In this document: positions 8,998 through 18,658 of the stretch, one piece after another
Layout: every line of letters starts with the position of its first letter
Numbering within the stretch: the first letter of the stretch is position 1
DNA from: Spirosomataceae bacterium TFI 002
GTDB taxonomy: Bacteria > Bacteroidota > Bacteroidia > Cytophagales > Spirosomataceae
Direction of reading: 5' to 3'
Assembly (NCBI GenBank): GCA_900230115.1
Contig: LT907983.1
Location: 4,696,774-4,760,773 of the forward strand
DNA: 64,000 nt
Program-made: the position numbers and the translations under genes
The notes under the pieces: model-generated
The model's input: the letters and a program-made list of their open reading frames with translations, nothing else
The model's database searches: none
Told to the model about the DNA's origin: nothing

Positions 8998-10414
8998 AAT
9001 AGTATTTGTTGGAATCATTGGGATGTCCTTACTACTAGCTGGTTGTAATGCACCTTTACTCACGCAAAAAAGTGTAAATAGGAACATACCGTTGAGCTTC
9101 AGTACCACGGGTGATACTCTAAGCACTGAAGTTGTAGATTGGAAATCGTATTTCCAAGACCCGTTTCTAAATGCTTTGATTGACACCGCACTGAGCAATA
9201 ATCAGGAGTTAAATATTACCCTTCAGGAAATTGAAATAGCCAAAAATGAAATCTCTGCTCGCAAAGGTGAGTATTTACCATTTGTTGGTTACAAAGCCGG
9301 TGCGGGTGTGGAGAAAGTAGGAAGATATACAAGCCAAGGGGCAAATGACGCCAATACTGAAATAAAAGATGGTAAGGAAACGCCTGAGTTTCTGCCTGAT
9401 TTTGTAGGCGGGCTTTACGCTTCTTGGGAGTTGGATATTTGGCATAAACTACGGAATGCTCAAAAAGCAGCTTCCATGAGGTACTTGGCTACTCAAGAAG
9501 GTAAAAACTTTATGGTCACTAACTTGATAGCTGAGATCGCAAACTCCTATTACGAGCTTCGTGCATTGGATTATCAATTAGAAATATTGGAGTCAAATAT
9601 TGAGATTCAAAGCAATGCACTTCGTGTTGTCAAGATACAAAAACAAGCAAGCAAGGTTACTGAGTTGGCGGTGAAAAGGTTTGAGGCTCAGGTATTGAAT
9701 ACCCAAAGCATGCAGTTTCGTGTCAAACAAGATATAGTTGAAGTTGAAAACCGAATCAACTTTTTGCTTGGTCGATACCCACAACCAGTACTTAGAAACA
9801 AAACTGGATTTGAGCAACTTTCAACAGACATTTTGCAAGCTGGTTTGCCTTCTCAGTTAATTGAAAACAGACCTGATATAAGAATGGCGGAAAATGAACT
9901 AGCTGCAAACAAACTAGATGTGGAAGTAGCAAAAGCGAATTTCTATCCGTCCTTGGGGCTTTCAGGAGTTATTGGTTTGCAATCTTTCAACCCTGTTTAT
10001 TTGGCAAATTTGCCCAAATCGCTGCTTACTTCGCTTGCAGGAGATTTAATAGGACCATTGGTAAACAAGAGAGCAATTACAACCATGTACCTCAATGCAA
10101 ATGCAAAGCAAACACAGGCCATTTATCAATATGAGCAAACATTGCTTAACGCATACTTGGAGGTAAGTAACCAGCTTGCTAATGTTGAAAATTTAAAGCA
10201 GACCTATGATTTCAAATCAAAGGAAGTGAGTGCTTTGAATGAGTCAGTCTCAATTTCTAACAGCTTATTTAATTCCGCAAGAGCAGATTACCTGGAGGTA
10301 TTACTTACACAAAAGGAAGCTCTGGCATCCAAACTTGAATTAGTGGAGACAAAAATGAATCAAATGCATGCCAAGGTGAATGTATATAAAGCACTGGGAG
10401 GAGGCTGGAAATAG
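8987..10414 (+). CDS. TolC/NodT-family outer-membrane efflux lipoprotein
   Basis: Start chosen at ATG 8987 (MKNKIVFV), giving a lipoprotein signal ending LLLAGC and an 11-base overlap with the pump gene; an earlier ATG at 8972 adds five residues only. The mature protein has the two OEP repeats, with SWELDIWHKLRNAQKA and a later RPDIRMAENELAANKLDVEVAKANFYPSLGL, both standard for this family. It forms the trimeric outer-membrane channel of the tripartite pump. A terminator follows at 10487. Confidence 0.94.
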   Translation: MKNKIVFVGIIGMSLLLAGCNAPLLTQKSVNRNIPLSFSTTGDTLSTEVVDWKSYFQDPFLNALIDTALSNNQELNITLQEIEIAKNEISARKGEYLPFVGYKAGAGVEKVGRYTSQGANDANTEIKDGKETPEFLPDFVGGLYASWELDIWHKLRNAQKAASMRYLATQEGKNFMVTNLIAEIANSYYELRALDYQLEILESNIEIQSNALRVVKIQKQASKVTELAVKRFEAQVLNTQSMQFRVKQDIVEVENRINFLLGRYPQPVLRNKTGFEQLSTDILQAGLPSQLIENRPDIRMAENELAANKLDVEVAKANFYPSLGLSGVIGLQSFNPVYLANLPKSLLTSLAGDLIGPLVNKRAITTMYLNANAKQTQAIYQYEQTLLNAYLEVSNQLANVENLKQTYDFKSKEVSALNESVSISNSLFNSARADYLEVLLTQKEALASKLELVETKMNQMHAKVNVYKALGGGWK

Positions 10415-10737
10415 ACCTAAAAGTACGGAGAAGTAAGAATTGAAAAATTAAATTCTTAAGTAAGACGAATAGTTTGCATCTGAATATGCCTGGTCATTGA
10501 CCGGGCATTATTTTTGAAATTCATTGATAATTTTAACACAAAAAGTCGTAAGTCTAAATCAATTTGAATCTAAAATTAGTACTCAAATTTTAGATTCATT
10601 TTATCAAATGTTTCTATTTTTAGAAAGATTTCAATTAAAGAAAGAATTTTATGTTGAAAAAATAAATTTTGGAGACAATTATTCTACTGAATATAATTTT
10701 CTTCAACATTTACTCAGTTATTCAAACTATCAAAATA
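10415..10737. other. Intergenic stretch with terminator, no gene seen
   Basis: About 320 very AT-rich bases between the efflux operon and the next likely gene. Apart from the terminator at 10487 no conserved coding signal is visible; an open frame crossing 10524-10859 has no recognisable features. Confidence 0.5.
10487..10515 (+). terminator. Rho-independent terminator of the RND efflux operon
   Basis: TGCCTGGTC (10487-10495) and GACCGGGCA (10499-10507) pair around a 3-base loop, with one mismatch or wobble, followed by TTATTTTT. Confidence 0.8.
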
Positions 10738-11094
10738 GTGTTTCAAAAATTTCTAGCACGTGTTCTCGTAATTCTACCTTTTATAGGGCTTACACCTTGT
10801 GTGGCTTTTGGTGTAGAATTATATCAGGGGATTGGCGAAGAGATTACAGTTTTTGGTAATGAAACTGAAATCGACCAAAAGTATAGTTGGATAATAGAAG
10901 AATCCGAAGAGGTAGAAAACGACGAGCATCATAAATTTCTTTATGATCAAGTTGGTGGCGGTATTCTGGACCTTTTAAGCTTTGAATGTAAATTTCATAA
11001 TCACGAAATCAGTCTTCAAAAGGCTCGTTTTGATGGTTTTACTTTTCTACGTTACCCTTCTCTTTTCATTGCCTATTGCGTTTATAGGCTATAG
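10738..11094 (+). CDS. Small exported acidic/histidine-containing protein of unknown function
   Basis: The frame is open from 10669, but a GTG at 10738 begins MFQKFLARVLVILPFIGL, a plausible signal peptide, giving 118 residues. The mature part has an acidic patch with histidines (EESEEVENDEHHKF) and ends YPSLFIAYCVYRL. No known domain is recognised. It sits 90 bases before dabA. Its size, acid patch and terminal aromatic/RL tail are reminiscent of the product of 4000-4353. Start codon and even expression are uncertain. Confidence 0.45.
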   Translation: MFQKFLARVLVILPFIGLTPCVAFGVELYQGIGEEITVFGNETEIDQKYSWIIEESEEVENDEHHKFLYDQVGGGILDLLSFECKFHNHEISLQKARFDGFTFLRYPSLFIAYCVYRL

Positions 11095-11183
11095 GATTAT
11101 TAGAAATTCAATTAGGCTATTTGGCCTTATTTACTTGATTTTCTAATCGCTTTCAATTTACGGAAGCACGTCTTACTTAAAAA

Positions 11184-13682
11184 ATGAACACAACAGCAGT
11201 TCGTCAGATATTTGATGAGCATAAAGTGCTACATGACCTTAAGCACTATTTACCCGCACAAGCTCCACTTAAGGACTTTGTACATCATAATACTTTTCAT
11301 GCTTATCAGGAGCTAAAGTTTCAAGACGCTTTGAGACAAGCTTCGGAGGTTTTCGGATATAAATCGTCTTTATCTTTAGATGAGTATCGAAAACTATACA
11401 GCGAAGGAAAAATAGATTCAGTAGTGCTACGTAATGTCTTACTAGCACGCAAAGGAAACGACTCAAAGAAAGCATGGTTTAAAAACGTACTAGAAAAACA
11501 GTACGATTCGCAAAGAACTCAACGAGTAGGTGCCTTACGTTCCCTTTGGAAACAAAAGTACCAATTGGACATGGACTCTATGGTTCATCCAACTTTGTTC
11601 CGCTTGTTATGTAGTTATCTCGATCAAGGAATTTCTATATGGAAATTCCCTATTAATGAGAATGGCTTTTTGGCTTCCATTATCGATATGGAGAAGAATA
11701 GTTATGTTTCCATATTCAAGACAAAATCAACTAGAAAGCTGTTTCTAGAAGATTCTTTACTTATTGAAGACCTTTTGGCAAAGTTAGTAGGGGACGAAAG
11801 CCTGTACGAAAGATACCTCTTTGACCAGCAATTTGCCCATCAAGGATGGAGTGGAATTGTTTCTTCGATTGAGAATGATTCCAATTCACTTTTGGACAAA
11901 AGGTCAATTAGTCTTCACGAACTCATTGTACTAGAATGTTGGCTAGAACTCGATGTTTTGGAACAAAAATTTGATGATAATTGGCAGCCTTTAGGAACAC
12001 ATGGTTTCTCTGGGGTTTCATTATTTGAGCCTTTTAAAAAGTGTGAGGAATACGAAGTCCTAGCCCTTTGGCAAGAAGCCTTTGAATGGACTTTTTATGA
12101 TCAAGTTCTAAAAGGAATTCAGAGCAACAAAACAGCACCTAAAGCCAAAAGTGCGGTTAGTTTTCAGGCAATGTTTTGCATTGATGATCGCGAGTGTTCT
12201 TACCGACGATATCTGGAGCAAATTGACAATAGTTGTGAAACCATAGGGACGCCAGGATTCTTTGGCGTGGAGTTTTTCTATCAACCTATCAATGGGCAAC
12301 ATTTGACCAAAGTGTGCCCCGCCCCAGTAACTCCAAAATACTTGATTAAGGAAGTAGGAGAAATTAAAAGGCAAGAAAAAGATGTCCACTTTAGTAAGCA
12401 TAGCCATAGCTTTTATTCTGGTTGGTTGATATCTCAAACACTGGGCTTTTGGTCTGCTATTAGGTTGTTTTTCAACATCTTTAAGCCATCCATGAGTCCA
12501 GCTGTATCTCATTCTTTTCAGCACATGGATAAGTTTTCGTCATTGACGATTGAACACATTCCTGGTAATATGGAAAAAGGGCTACAGGTTGGTTTTACCA
12601 TTGCAGAAATGACAGATAGGGTAGAAGGCGTATTACGAAGTACTTGCCTTATTGAAAATTTTGCACCTATAGTTTATAGCATTGGTCACGGAGCAAGTAC
12701 GATTAATAATCCGCATTATGCAGCCTACGATTGTGGAGCATGTTGCGGTAGAGCTGGTAGTGTAAACGCACGTGTATTTGCTGCTATGGCTAATCATCCT
12801 CAGGTAAGAACCAACTTGGCAGTGAGAGGAATAATTATTCCCGATGCAACTCAATTTGTAGGTGGTTTAAGAGATACTACAAGGGACGAAGTAGTGTTTT
12901 TTGATGAAGATAAATTGAACGATGAAAACACTTTGTTGCATCAAGAAAATTTGCAAAAATTTTATAAAGCATCGGATCTGAATGCCAAAGAACGATCTAG
13001 AAGGTTTGAGTCAATAGACACAAGTAAAAGTCCTGCAAGAATTCACGATCAAGTGATCATTCGCTCGGTATCATTGTTTGAACCTAGACCAGAGCTCAAT
13101 CACGCTACAAACTCACTTTGTATTGTAGGAAGAAGAGAGCTTTCTAGAGGCTTGTTTTTGGATAGGAGGTCGTTCATGAATTCTTATAATTATGCCCTTG
13201 ACCCTCAAGGTGAGTACTTGCTTAGAATTCTCAATGCCGCAGCTCCTGTGTGTGGAGGTATCAATCTTGAGTATTATTTCTCAAGAGTAGACAACCAAAA
13301 ATTGGGAGCTGGTTCCAAGTTGCCTCACAATGTGATGGGCTTAGTAGGTGTTGCTAACGGAATAGATGGTGACTTACGACCTGGTTTACCTAGTCAAATG
13401 ATTGAGGTGCACGATCCTATAAGGCTGCTCATGATTATCGAGCATTTTCCTGAGGTGGTATTGGAAACAATAAAACGAAATCCAGCTACCTACGAATGGT
13501 TTATCAATGAATGGGTTGTGCTCTCAGTTGTTCACCCTTTAAGTAGACACGTATATAGATATGATAACGGAGGGTTTTATCTATATCAACCTTCTGGAGA
13601 AACCACCAAAGTGGTCACTGATTTCGATGCTTTGATAGAGAAAAATCTAGAAAACCTTCCTATCTCACTTTTAGCTGTTTAA
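11184..13682 (+). CDS. dabA: DabA, carbonic-anhydrase-like subunit of an inorganic carbon transporter (DUF2309/UPF0753)
   Basis: 832 residues. The N-terminus (LPAQAPLKDFVHHNTFHAYQ) and the centre match the DUF2309 family. The zinc site typical of DabA is visible: C332 and D334 in FCIDDRE, H502 in IGHGAST and C517 in AYDCGACCG. The spacing (170 residues between D/C pair and His, 15 between His and Cys) fits the beta-carbonic-anhydrase-like site of the characterised Halothiobacillus DabA. DabA is thought to hydrate CO2 vectorially in the cytoplasm when coupled to the membrane subunit DabB, whose gene starts 4 bases after this stop. Identification is strong; in a heterotroph the role is probably supplying bicarbonate at low CO2. 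Confidence 0.93.
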   Translation: MNTTAVRQIFDEHKVLHDLKHYLPAQAPLKDFVHHNTFHAYQELKFQDALRQASEVFGYKSSLSLDEYRKLYSEGKIDSVVLRNVLLARKGNDSKKAWFKNVLEKQYDSQRTQRVGALRSLWKQKYQLDMDSMVHPTLFRLLCSYLDQGISIWKFPINENGFLASIIDMEKNSYVSIFKTKSTRKLFLEDSLLIEDLLAKLVGDESLYERYLFDQQFAHQGWSGIVSSIENDSNSLLDKRSISLHELIVLECWLELDVLEQKFDDNWQPLGTHGFSGVSLFEPFKKCEEYEVLALWQEAFEWTFYDQVLKGIQSNKTAPKAKSAVSFQAMFCIDDRECSYRRYLEQIDNSCETIGTPGFFGVEFFYQPINGQHLTKVCPAPVTPKYLIKEVGEIKRQEKDVHFSKHSHSFYSGWLISQTLGFWSAIRLFFNIFKPSMSPAVSHSFQHMDKFSSLTIEHIPGNMEKGLQVGFTIAEMTDRVEGVLRSTCLIENFAPIVYSIGHGASTINNPHYAAYDCGACCGRAGSVNARVFAAMANHPQVRTNLAVRGIIIPDATQFVGGLRDTTRDEVVFFDEDKLNDENTLLHQENLQKFYKASDLNAKERSRRFESIDTSKSPARIHDQVIIRSVSLFEPRPELNHATNSLCIVGRRELSRGLFLDRRSFMNSYNYALDPQGEYLLRILNAAAPVCGGINLEYYFSRVDNQKLGAGSKLPHNVMGLVGVANGIDGDLRPGLPSQMIEVHDPIRLLMIIEHFPEVVLETIKRNPATYEWFINEWVVLSVVHPLSRHVYRYDNGGFYLYQPSGETTKVVTDFDALIEKNLENLPISLLAV

Positions 13683-13686
13683 TACA

Positions 13687-15555
13687 ATGAATCAAGTCAT
13701 ACAATTTTTCATTTTCATACCCTTATTTGGGTTTGTAATGAGTTTGATTATTCCTGAGAAAAACGAAACACTTTTATCTCGACTAGCTTTTTCTACTGCG
13801 GGTGCACAGTTACTATTGACTGTCGTTTTCATAGCGTTATGGGCATATGATGGTTTCCCTAATTACAATTTGAAGGAAATTGAGCTACTGAGTGCCAAAG
13901 GATACTTGTTTTTTATTGACTTCTATTTTGATAAAATCACAGCTGTCTACCTTTTTGTTGGAGGCGTATTAGTTTTCTTAATCACCTTATACAGTAGGTA
14001 TTACTTACACAGAGAAAAGGGCTACAAGCGTTTTTTTAACACGATTCTATTCTTTTATTGTGGTTATACGCTTACAGTGATTGCAGGAAATTTAGAAACG
14101 CTATTTATTGGTTGGGAAATTCTAGGGATCTCATCTTTCTTGCTGATTGCGTTTTATAGAAACCGCTATTTACCTGTCAAAAACGCGGTTAAAGTGTTCT
14201 CTGTTTATCGAATTGGTGATGTAGGTATTTTACTTGCCATGTGGATGAGTCATCACCTGTGGCACGAGAACATCACATTTGAAAAACTAAATAATTCCGA
14301 AATTGTGCATGAGCACTTGATGAACCATAGCTTTATTGGTGCATTTATCGCCTTGATGTTATTGGTGTCTGCTTCTGCAAAATCTGCACAGCTACCGTTC
14401 TCATCTTGGTTGCCTAGAGCAATGGAAGGTCCTACACCATCGTCTGCAATTTTTTATGGTTCGCTGTCGGTTCATATTGGTGCATTCTTATTACTAAGAA
14501 CGTTTCCATTAATTGAACCTCAAACATCAATCAGGATAATTATTGGGCTTTTAGGACTTACTACAGCCATTATTTCTACTGGAATCGCAAGAGTACAATC
14601 ATCTATCAAGAGCCAAATTGCTTATGCTTCCATCGCACAGATTGGGCTTATTTTTGTCGAAATTGCTCTTGGTTTAGAGAACTTGGCATTATTCCATTTT
14701 GCAGGTAATGCGTTCCTAAGAACCTACCAATTATTGGTGTCTCCATCGGTTGTGACCTACTTAATTCGTGAACAGTTTTACATGGAGAAAGCGGACAATA
14801 AGTCCATAGAAAGCTCATTCCCAACAAAAATTGCGAATACGCTTTACATTCTTTGTATCAAAGAGTGGAATTTGGATTCTTTCATGTATCGCTACATGTG
14901 GAACCCAATGAAATGGCTAGGTTCTAAAGTTAAGTTTTTGACCCTGAAGCATGTTATGTTCTTCTTCGTACCCGCTTTTTTAATTGGTTTGGTATTCCTG
15001 TTTTTTCAAGAACTCATCCCGTCGGACATAAAGCAAGTTTTGCCAATAGTATTTTCAATTATGGGCTTAATAATGGTACTGAAGGCATTTACAGAGCGAC
15101 AAAGAGCTCGTATGAGTTGGGTGCTAGTACTTATGAATCATGCTTGGATTGCCCTTGCAATATCGTTCAATGAGCAATTCAACCTTTCGGAAATAGCAAT
15201 TTACCTTAGTGGAATTCTTGTCATGGGATTGGTGGGTTTTCTTGCCATTTTGAGAGTTAAGAAACTAGAAGGAAACATAGATTTGGATCGCTTTCATGGT
15301 CACTCTTACGAGCATCCAAAAATTGCCTTGGTGTTTCTTATCGCATGTTTAGGCGTTTCTGGATTCCCTATTACACCCACATTCATTGGCGAAGATTTGA
15401 TATTTACTCATATTCATGAAGATCAGGTTCTTCTTGCCATCACAGTATCTCTAAGTTTCATCCTTGATGGCCTAGCGATCATCCGTATTTTCTCAAGAAT
15501 ATTTATGGGGCCACATATGAAAACCTACCACGAAGTAGCATATCGCTCTAGTTAA
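13687..15555 (+). CDS. dabB: DabB, proton-conducting NuoL-like membrane subunit
   Basis: 622 residues, multi-spanning (about 14-16 helices), of the proton-conducting transporter family shared with NADH dehydrogenase subunit L. FIGWEILGISSFLLIAFYRN and the segment around SASAKSAQLPFSSWLPRAM are diagnostic; the latter carries the conserved Lys and the LP-W motif of the channel helix. No other complex I gene is near, and the DabA gene overlaps the promoter space directly upstream, so this is the cation-coupling partner of DabA rather than a respiratory subunit. It would use the proton or sodium gradient to drive CO2 hydration by DabA. Confidence 0.9.
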   Translation: MNQVIQFFIFIPLFGFVMSLIIPEKNETLLSRLAFSTAGAQLLLTVVFIALWAYDGFPNYNLKEIELLSAKGYLFFIDFYFDKITAVYLFVGGVLVFLITLYSRYYLHREKGYKRFFNTILFFYCGYTLTVIAGNLETLFIGWEILGISSFLLIAFYRNRYLPVKNAVKVFSVYRIGDVGILLAMWMSHHLWHENITFEKLNNSEIVHEHLMNHSFIGAFIALMLLVSASAKSAQLPFSSWLPRAMEGPTPSSAIFYGSLSVHIGAFLLLRTFPLIEPQTSIRIIIGLLGLTTAIISTGIARVQSSIKSQIAYASIAQIGLIFVEIALGLENLALFHFAGNAFLRTYQLLVSPSVVTYLIREQFYMEKADNKSIESSFPTKIANTLYILCIKEWNLDSFMYRYMWNPMKWLGSKVKFLTLKHVMFFFVPAFLIGLVFLFFQELIPSDIKQVLPIVFSIMGLIMVLKAFTERQRARMSWVLVLMNHAWIALAISFNEQFNLSEIAIYLSGILVMGLVGFLAILRVKKLEGNIDLDRFHGHSYEHPKIALVFLIACLGVSGFPITPTFIGEDLIFTHIHEDQVLLAITVSLSFILDGLAIIRIFSRIFMGPHMKTYHEVAYRSS

Positions 15556-15613
15556 AAATCAATCATTAAAAAACATCAAAAACATTCCGAAGGGAATTTA
15601 TAAAAATATCAAA

Positions 15614-17215
15614 GTGGAAAATCCAATCAAAAAATTAAAAGTGCCACTGGATGGCTTAGCAGGACTTAAGGAGAACTTTTCGTCAGATGCTATTTCAGGT
15701 TTCATCGTTTTTTTACTAGCACTTCCATTGAGTTTGGGGATTGCTAAGGCATCAGAGTTTCCACCAATTATGGGTTTAATAACCGCAATCATTGGAGGTA
15801 TAGTAGTGAGTTTTTTCATGGGTTCCAGATTGACAATCAAAGGGCCAGCGGCTGGTTTAATTGTAATAGTTGCCGGTGCAGTAGGAGAGTTTGGTGGTGG
15901 AGAGCAGGGTTGGCATTTAGCCTTAGGAGCTATGGTAGTAGCTGCTGTTATTCAAATACTTTTTGGGGTATTTAAATTCGGAAAAATGGTCGATTTCTTT
16001 CCGCTTTCGGCAATTCACGGAATGCTGGCAGCGATAGGGTTAATCATTATTGCTAAGCAGATTCCTGTTTTGCTTGATGTAGACCCTGTATTGGCAAAAG
16101 GTAAAGGACCGCTCGAATTGTTTGCAGCTATTCCAAATTTCATTGCTAACCTTGACCCTCGTGCAACAATTATTGGTGTTGCTTCTCTAGCTATTATGCT
16201 TGGTTGGAAGTACATAAAAGTAAGCTGGATCAAAATGATTCCTGCTCCTTTAGTGGTGCTTTTAGTAGCTATTCCTGCCGAGTTATACATGGATTTTCAA
16301 CACACTGAGCCAGCTTATGCCCTTGTACACATTGGTAACTTGATGGAAAATGTGAAAGTGAACGTAGATTTTGGAGGATTTGCACAACCAGGTCTGTTTA
16401 TTAAATATGTTGTCATGTTCGCTCTTGTGGGTTCGCTAGAATCTCTCTTGACTGTCAAAGCAATCGACTTGATGGATCCTTTTAAAAGAAAATCGGATAC
16501 AAACAAAGACCTCATCGCAGTAGGAATTGGAAATACGATTTCAGCAATTTTTGGAGGTTTACCTATGATTTCTGAGGTTGCTCGTTCATCTGCGAACGTA
16601 CAGAATGGTGGTAAAACCCGTTGGGCTAATTTTTTCCATGGTTTTTTCATCTTGGCATTTGTCCTTTTAGCATCGCACCTTATTGAACTTATTCCTAACA
16701 CAGCTTTAGCGGCAATGTTGATCACTGTTGGTATTAAACTTACTCACCCTAAAGAGTTTGTACAAACTTTTAAAATTGGTAAAGAGCAGTTGGCTATATT
16801 TTTAGTTACTATTTTCTTTACTCTTTTTGAAGACCTTTTAGTTGGTATTGGAGCTGGTATTTTATTAAAAATGATCATTCACCTTTTCAATGGAACGCCA
16901 ATTTCTTCTTTCTTTAGAGCACCTACTTTGGTTTCATTTGAAGGTGATAAATACCTTGTTGAAATCGATAAATCTGCCATTTTTACTAATTACCTAGGTA
17001 TCAAGAGAAAGTTGGACGCCATACCTCCAGGGTTCGATGTAACCATTAATCTTAAAAATACTAAACTGGTTGATCACTCTGTAATGGAAAACTTACACCA
17101 CTTTGAGCAAGACTATACAAGTTCGGGAGGTCAAGTACACATTATTGGATTAGATGACCACAAGCCGGTCTCAGGTCATACCCATTCAGCTAGAAAAAAG
17201 TCTTTAGTAGTTTGA
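15614..17215 (+). CDS. SulP-family anion permease, probably bicarbonate
   Basis: 533 residues from a GTG start. About 12 membrane segments with FIVFLLALPLSLGIAKASEFPP near the N-terminus and GSLESLLTVKAIDLMDPFKRKS plus FGGLPMISEVARSSANVQNGG in the core, typical of the SulP/SLC26 bicarbonate branch (BicA, CHC-type) rather than sulfate permeases. The STAS domain at the C-terminus is short. It lies 58 bases downstream of dabB, so it is probably a second route for inorganic carbon in the same operon. Sulfate transport cannot be ruled out on sequence alone. Confidence 0.88.
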   Translation: MENPIKKLKVPLDGLAGLKENFSSDAISGFIVFLLALPLSLGIAKASEFPPIMGLITAIIGGIVVSFFMGSRLTIKGPAAGLIVIVAGAVGEFGGGEQGWHLALGAMVVAAVIQILFGVFKFGKMVDFFPLSAIHGMLAAIGLIIIAKQIPVLLDVDPVLAKGKGPLELFAAIPNFIANLDPRATIIGVASLAIMLGWKYIKVSWIKMIPAPLVVLLVAIPAELYMDFQHTEPAYALVHIGNLMENVKVNVDFGGFAQPGLFIKYVVMFALVGSLESLLTVKAIDLMDPFKRKSDTNKDLIAVGIGNTISAIFGGLPMISEVARSSANVQNGGKTRWANFFHGFFILAFVLLASHLIELIPNTALAAMLITVGIKLTHPKEFVQTFKIGKEQLAIFLVTIFFTLFEDLLVGIGAGILLKMIIHLFNGTPISSFFRAPTLVSFEGDKYLVEIDKSAIFTNYLGIKRKLDAIPPGFDVTINLKNTKLVDHSVMENLHHFEQDYTSSGGQVHIIGLDDHKPVSGHTHSARKKSLVV

Positions 17216-17220
17216 AATGA

Positions 17221-17245
17221 CTGCCTAGGCCAATGGTCTAGGCAG
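17221..17245 (+). terminator. Intercistronic hairpin between SulP and porin genes
   Basis: CTGCCTAG (17221-17228) and CTAGGCAG (17238-17245) form a perfect 8-bp stem with a 9-base loop. There is no T run right after it, so it may stabilise the upstream mRNA or attenuate rather than end transcription. Confidence 0.5.
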
Positions 17246-17273
17246 CTATTATAATTCTAAAAAAAATACTAAC

Positions 17274-18590
17274 ATGAGAATAGAGAAATTGAAAGGACTG
17301 GCAACATTTGCCTTGGTCTTAGTAATGGCCTGTGCCTCTATGGTACAAGGGCAAATACTTAAAGACGGTAAGTTTAGTTTAAATGAGGATGGCTCTAGGT
17401 ATGTAAAGCTCACTTTGATCAATCAAGTTTGGTTGCGAAACATGACGTACAATCCTGGTAGTACTCAATTTGGTTATTCGAAAGAAAAGGGGACTGACAT
17501 TGGCATTAGGAGATACAGAGTTCAGTTTATGGGACAGTTGACTGACCGAGTTTTTATCTACAGTCAATTTGGAGAAAATAACTTTAATGCCATAGCTGAT
17601 CGTAAATTTGGATTCTTCGTTCATGATGCGATCGTGGAATATACTCTGGACAAAAAGAAGCTTTCCGTAGGTGGTGGATTGACAGCTTGGAGTGGTTTGT
17701 CTCGTTTTTCTTCCCCATCTGTAGGGACAATTTTAGGAGTAGATGCTCCGCTTTTTTTGCAAACAACCAACGATGTTACAGATCAGTTTTTGAGGAAATT
17801 GTCTATTTATGCCAAGGGTAAAATAGGCAAATTGGATTATCGACTGACTATGGCTGACCCTATGGCTTATCAAAAGTCAAGTGCTTACAATCCCAACCTA
17901 AGTGCAAGGTCGAGTTTTTCTTCAAAACCGGCCAATAAGCAATTTAATGGCTATTTCCAATACCAGTTCAAAGACCAAGAATCCAATTTAACACCATATA
18001 TGACTGGTACTTATTTGGGCAAAAAGAAAGTGTTTAATGTCGGAGTAGGATTTGTGAGCCAAAAGGATGCAATGTGGAAAACAGCTGCAAATGGTAAGGA
18101 TACTGTCAGTACAAATATGCTTCATTTAGCTGCGGATGTATTTTACGATGCACCATTGGGAGAAAAGGGTGAGGCCGTGAGTTTTTATGGAAACGTTTCT
18201 CACTTAGATTATGGCACAAATTATACCCGAAACCTAGCTGTAATGAACCCATCTAATGGTTCAAAAAATGAATCAATCTTGAATGGTTCTGGCAATGGTT
18301 TTCCAGCATATGGGACGGGAAATGTGGTGTATGCTCAAATAGGTTACAAACTAAAAGACAAGCTCATTGGTAATGCTACTGTAATGCCATACGCGAGTAT
18401 TCAGAGTGCAAAATATGAGCGATTAAACGACCAAATGAATTTCATTGATGCGGGAGTTAATCTATTACTGGCCGGTCATACTTCAAAAGTTACGTTGGCT
18501 TACCAGTCGAGACCTATATACAATGGTAACGGCGACAAAATTGACAGATTAGGAGGAGGGGTTCTCCAATATCAGATATATTTTAATTGA
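17274..18590 (+). CDS. Outer-membrane porin (OprP/OprO-like)
   Basis: 438 residues with a signal peptide cleaved near VQGQ. The mature chain shows alternating beta-strand character, a motif GIRRYRVQFMGQLTDRVFIYSQFGENN typical of phosphate-selective-porin-like proteins, and a C-terminal strand ending in YFN, i.e. a Bacteroidota beta-barrel end with Phe near the terminus. It is the last gene of the dabA-dabB-SulP group and would let small anions such as bicarbonate cross the outer membrane. The anion preference is inferred from context only. Confidence 0.82.
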   Translation: MRIEKLKGLATFALVLVMACASMVQGQILKDGKFSLNEDGSRYVKLTLINQVWLRNMTYNPGSTQFGYSKEKGTDIGIRRYRVQFMGQLTDRVFIYSQFGENNFNAIADRKFGFFVHDAIVEYTLDKKKLSVGGGLTAWSGLSRFSSPSVGTILGVDAPLFLQTTNDVTDQFLRKLSIYAKGKIGKLDYRLTMADPMAYQKSSAYNPNLSARSSFSSKPANKQFNGYFQYQFKDQESNLTPYMTGTYLGKKKVFNVGVGFVSQKDAMWKTAANGKDTVSTNMLHLAADVFYDAPLGEKGEAVSFYGNVSHLDYGTNYTRNLAVMNPSNGSKNESILNGSGNGFPAYGTGNVVYAQIGYKLKDKLIGNATVMPYASIQSAKYERLNDQMNFIDAGVNLLLAGHTSKVTLAYQSRPIYNGNGDKIDRLGGGVLQYQIYFN

Positions 18591-18612
18591 GAATTTTTTG
18601 GAACAGCTAGAG

Positions 18613-18641
18613 GCCTGGGTATTTTGCTCAGGCTTTCTTTT
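18613..18641 (+). terminator. Rho-independent terminator of the carbon-uptake operon
   Basis: GCCTGGG (18613-18619) pairs with CTCAGGC (18627-18633), one G-U wobble, 7-base loop, followed by TTTCTTTT. Confidence 0.8.
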
Positions 18642-18658
18642 ATATACCTTTCTAAACG

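Noticed and set aside
10524-10859. 111-codon open frame before the dabA operon
   Set aside because: No signal peptide, domain or compositional sign of a protein, and it overlaps the more convincing frame at 10738-11094.
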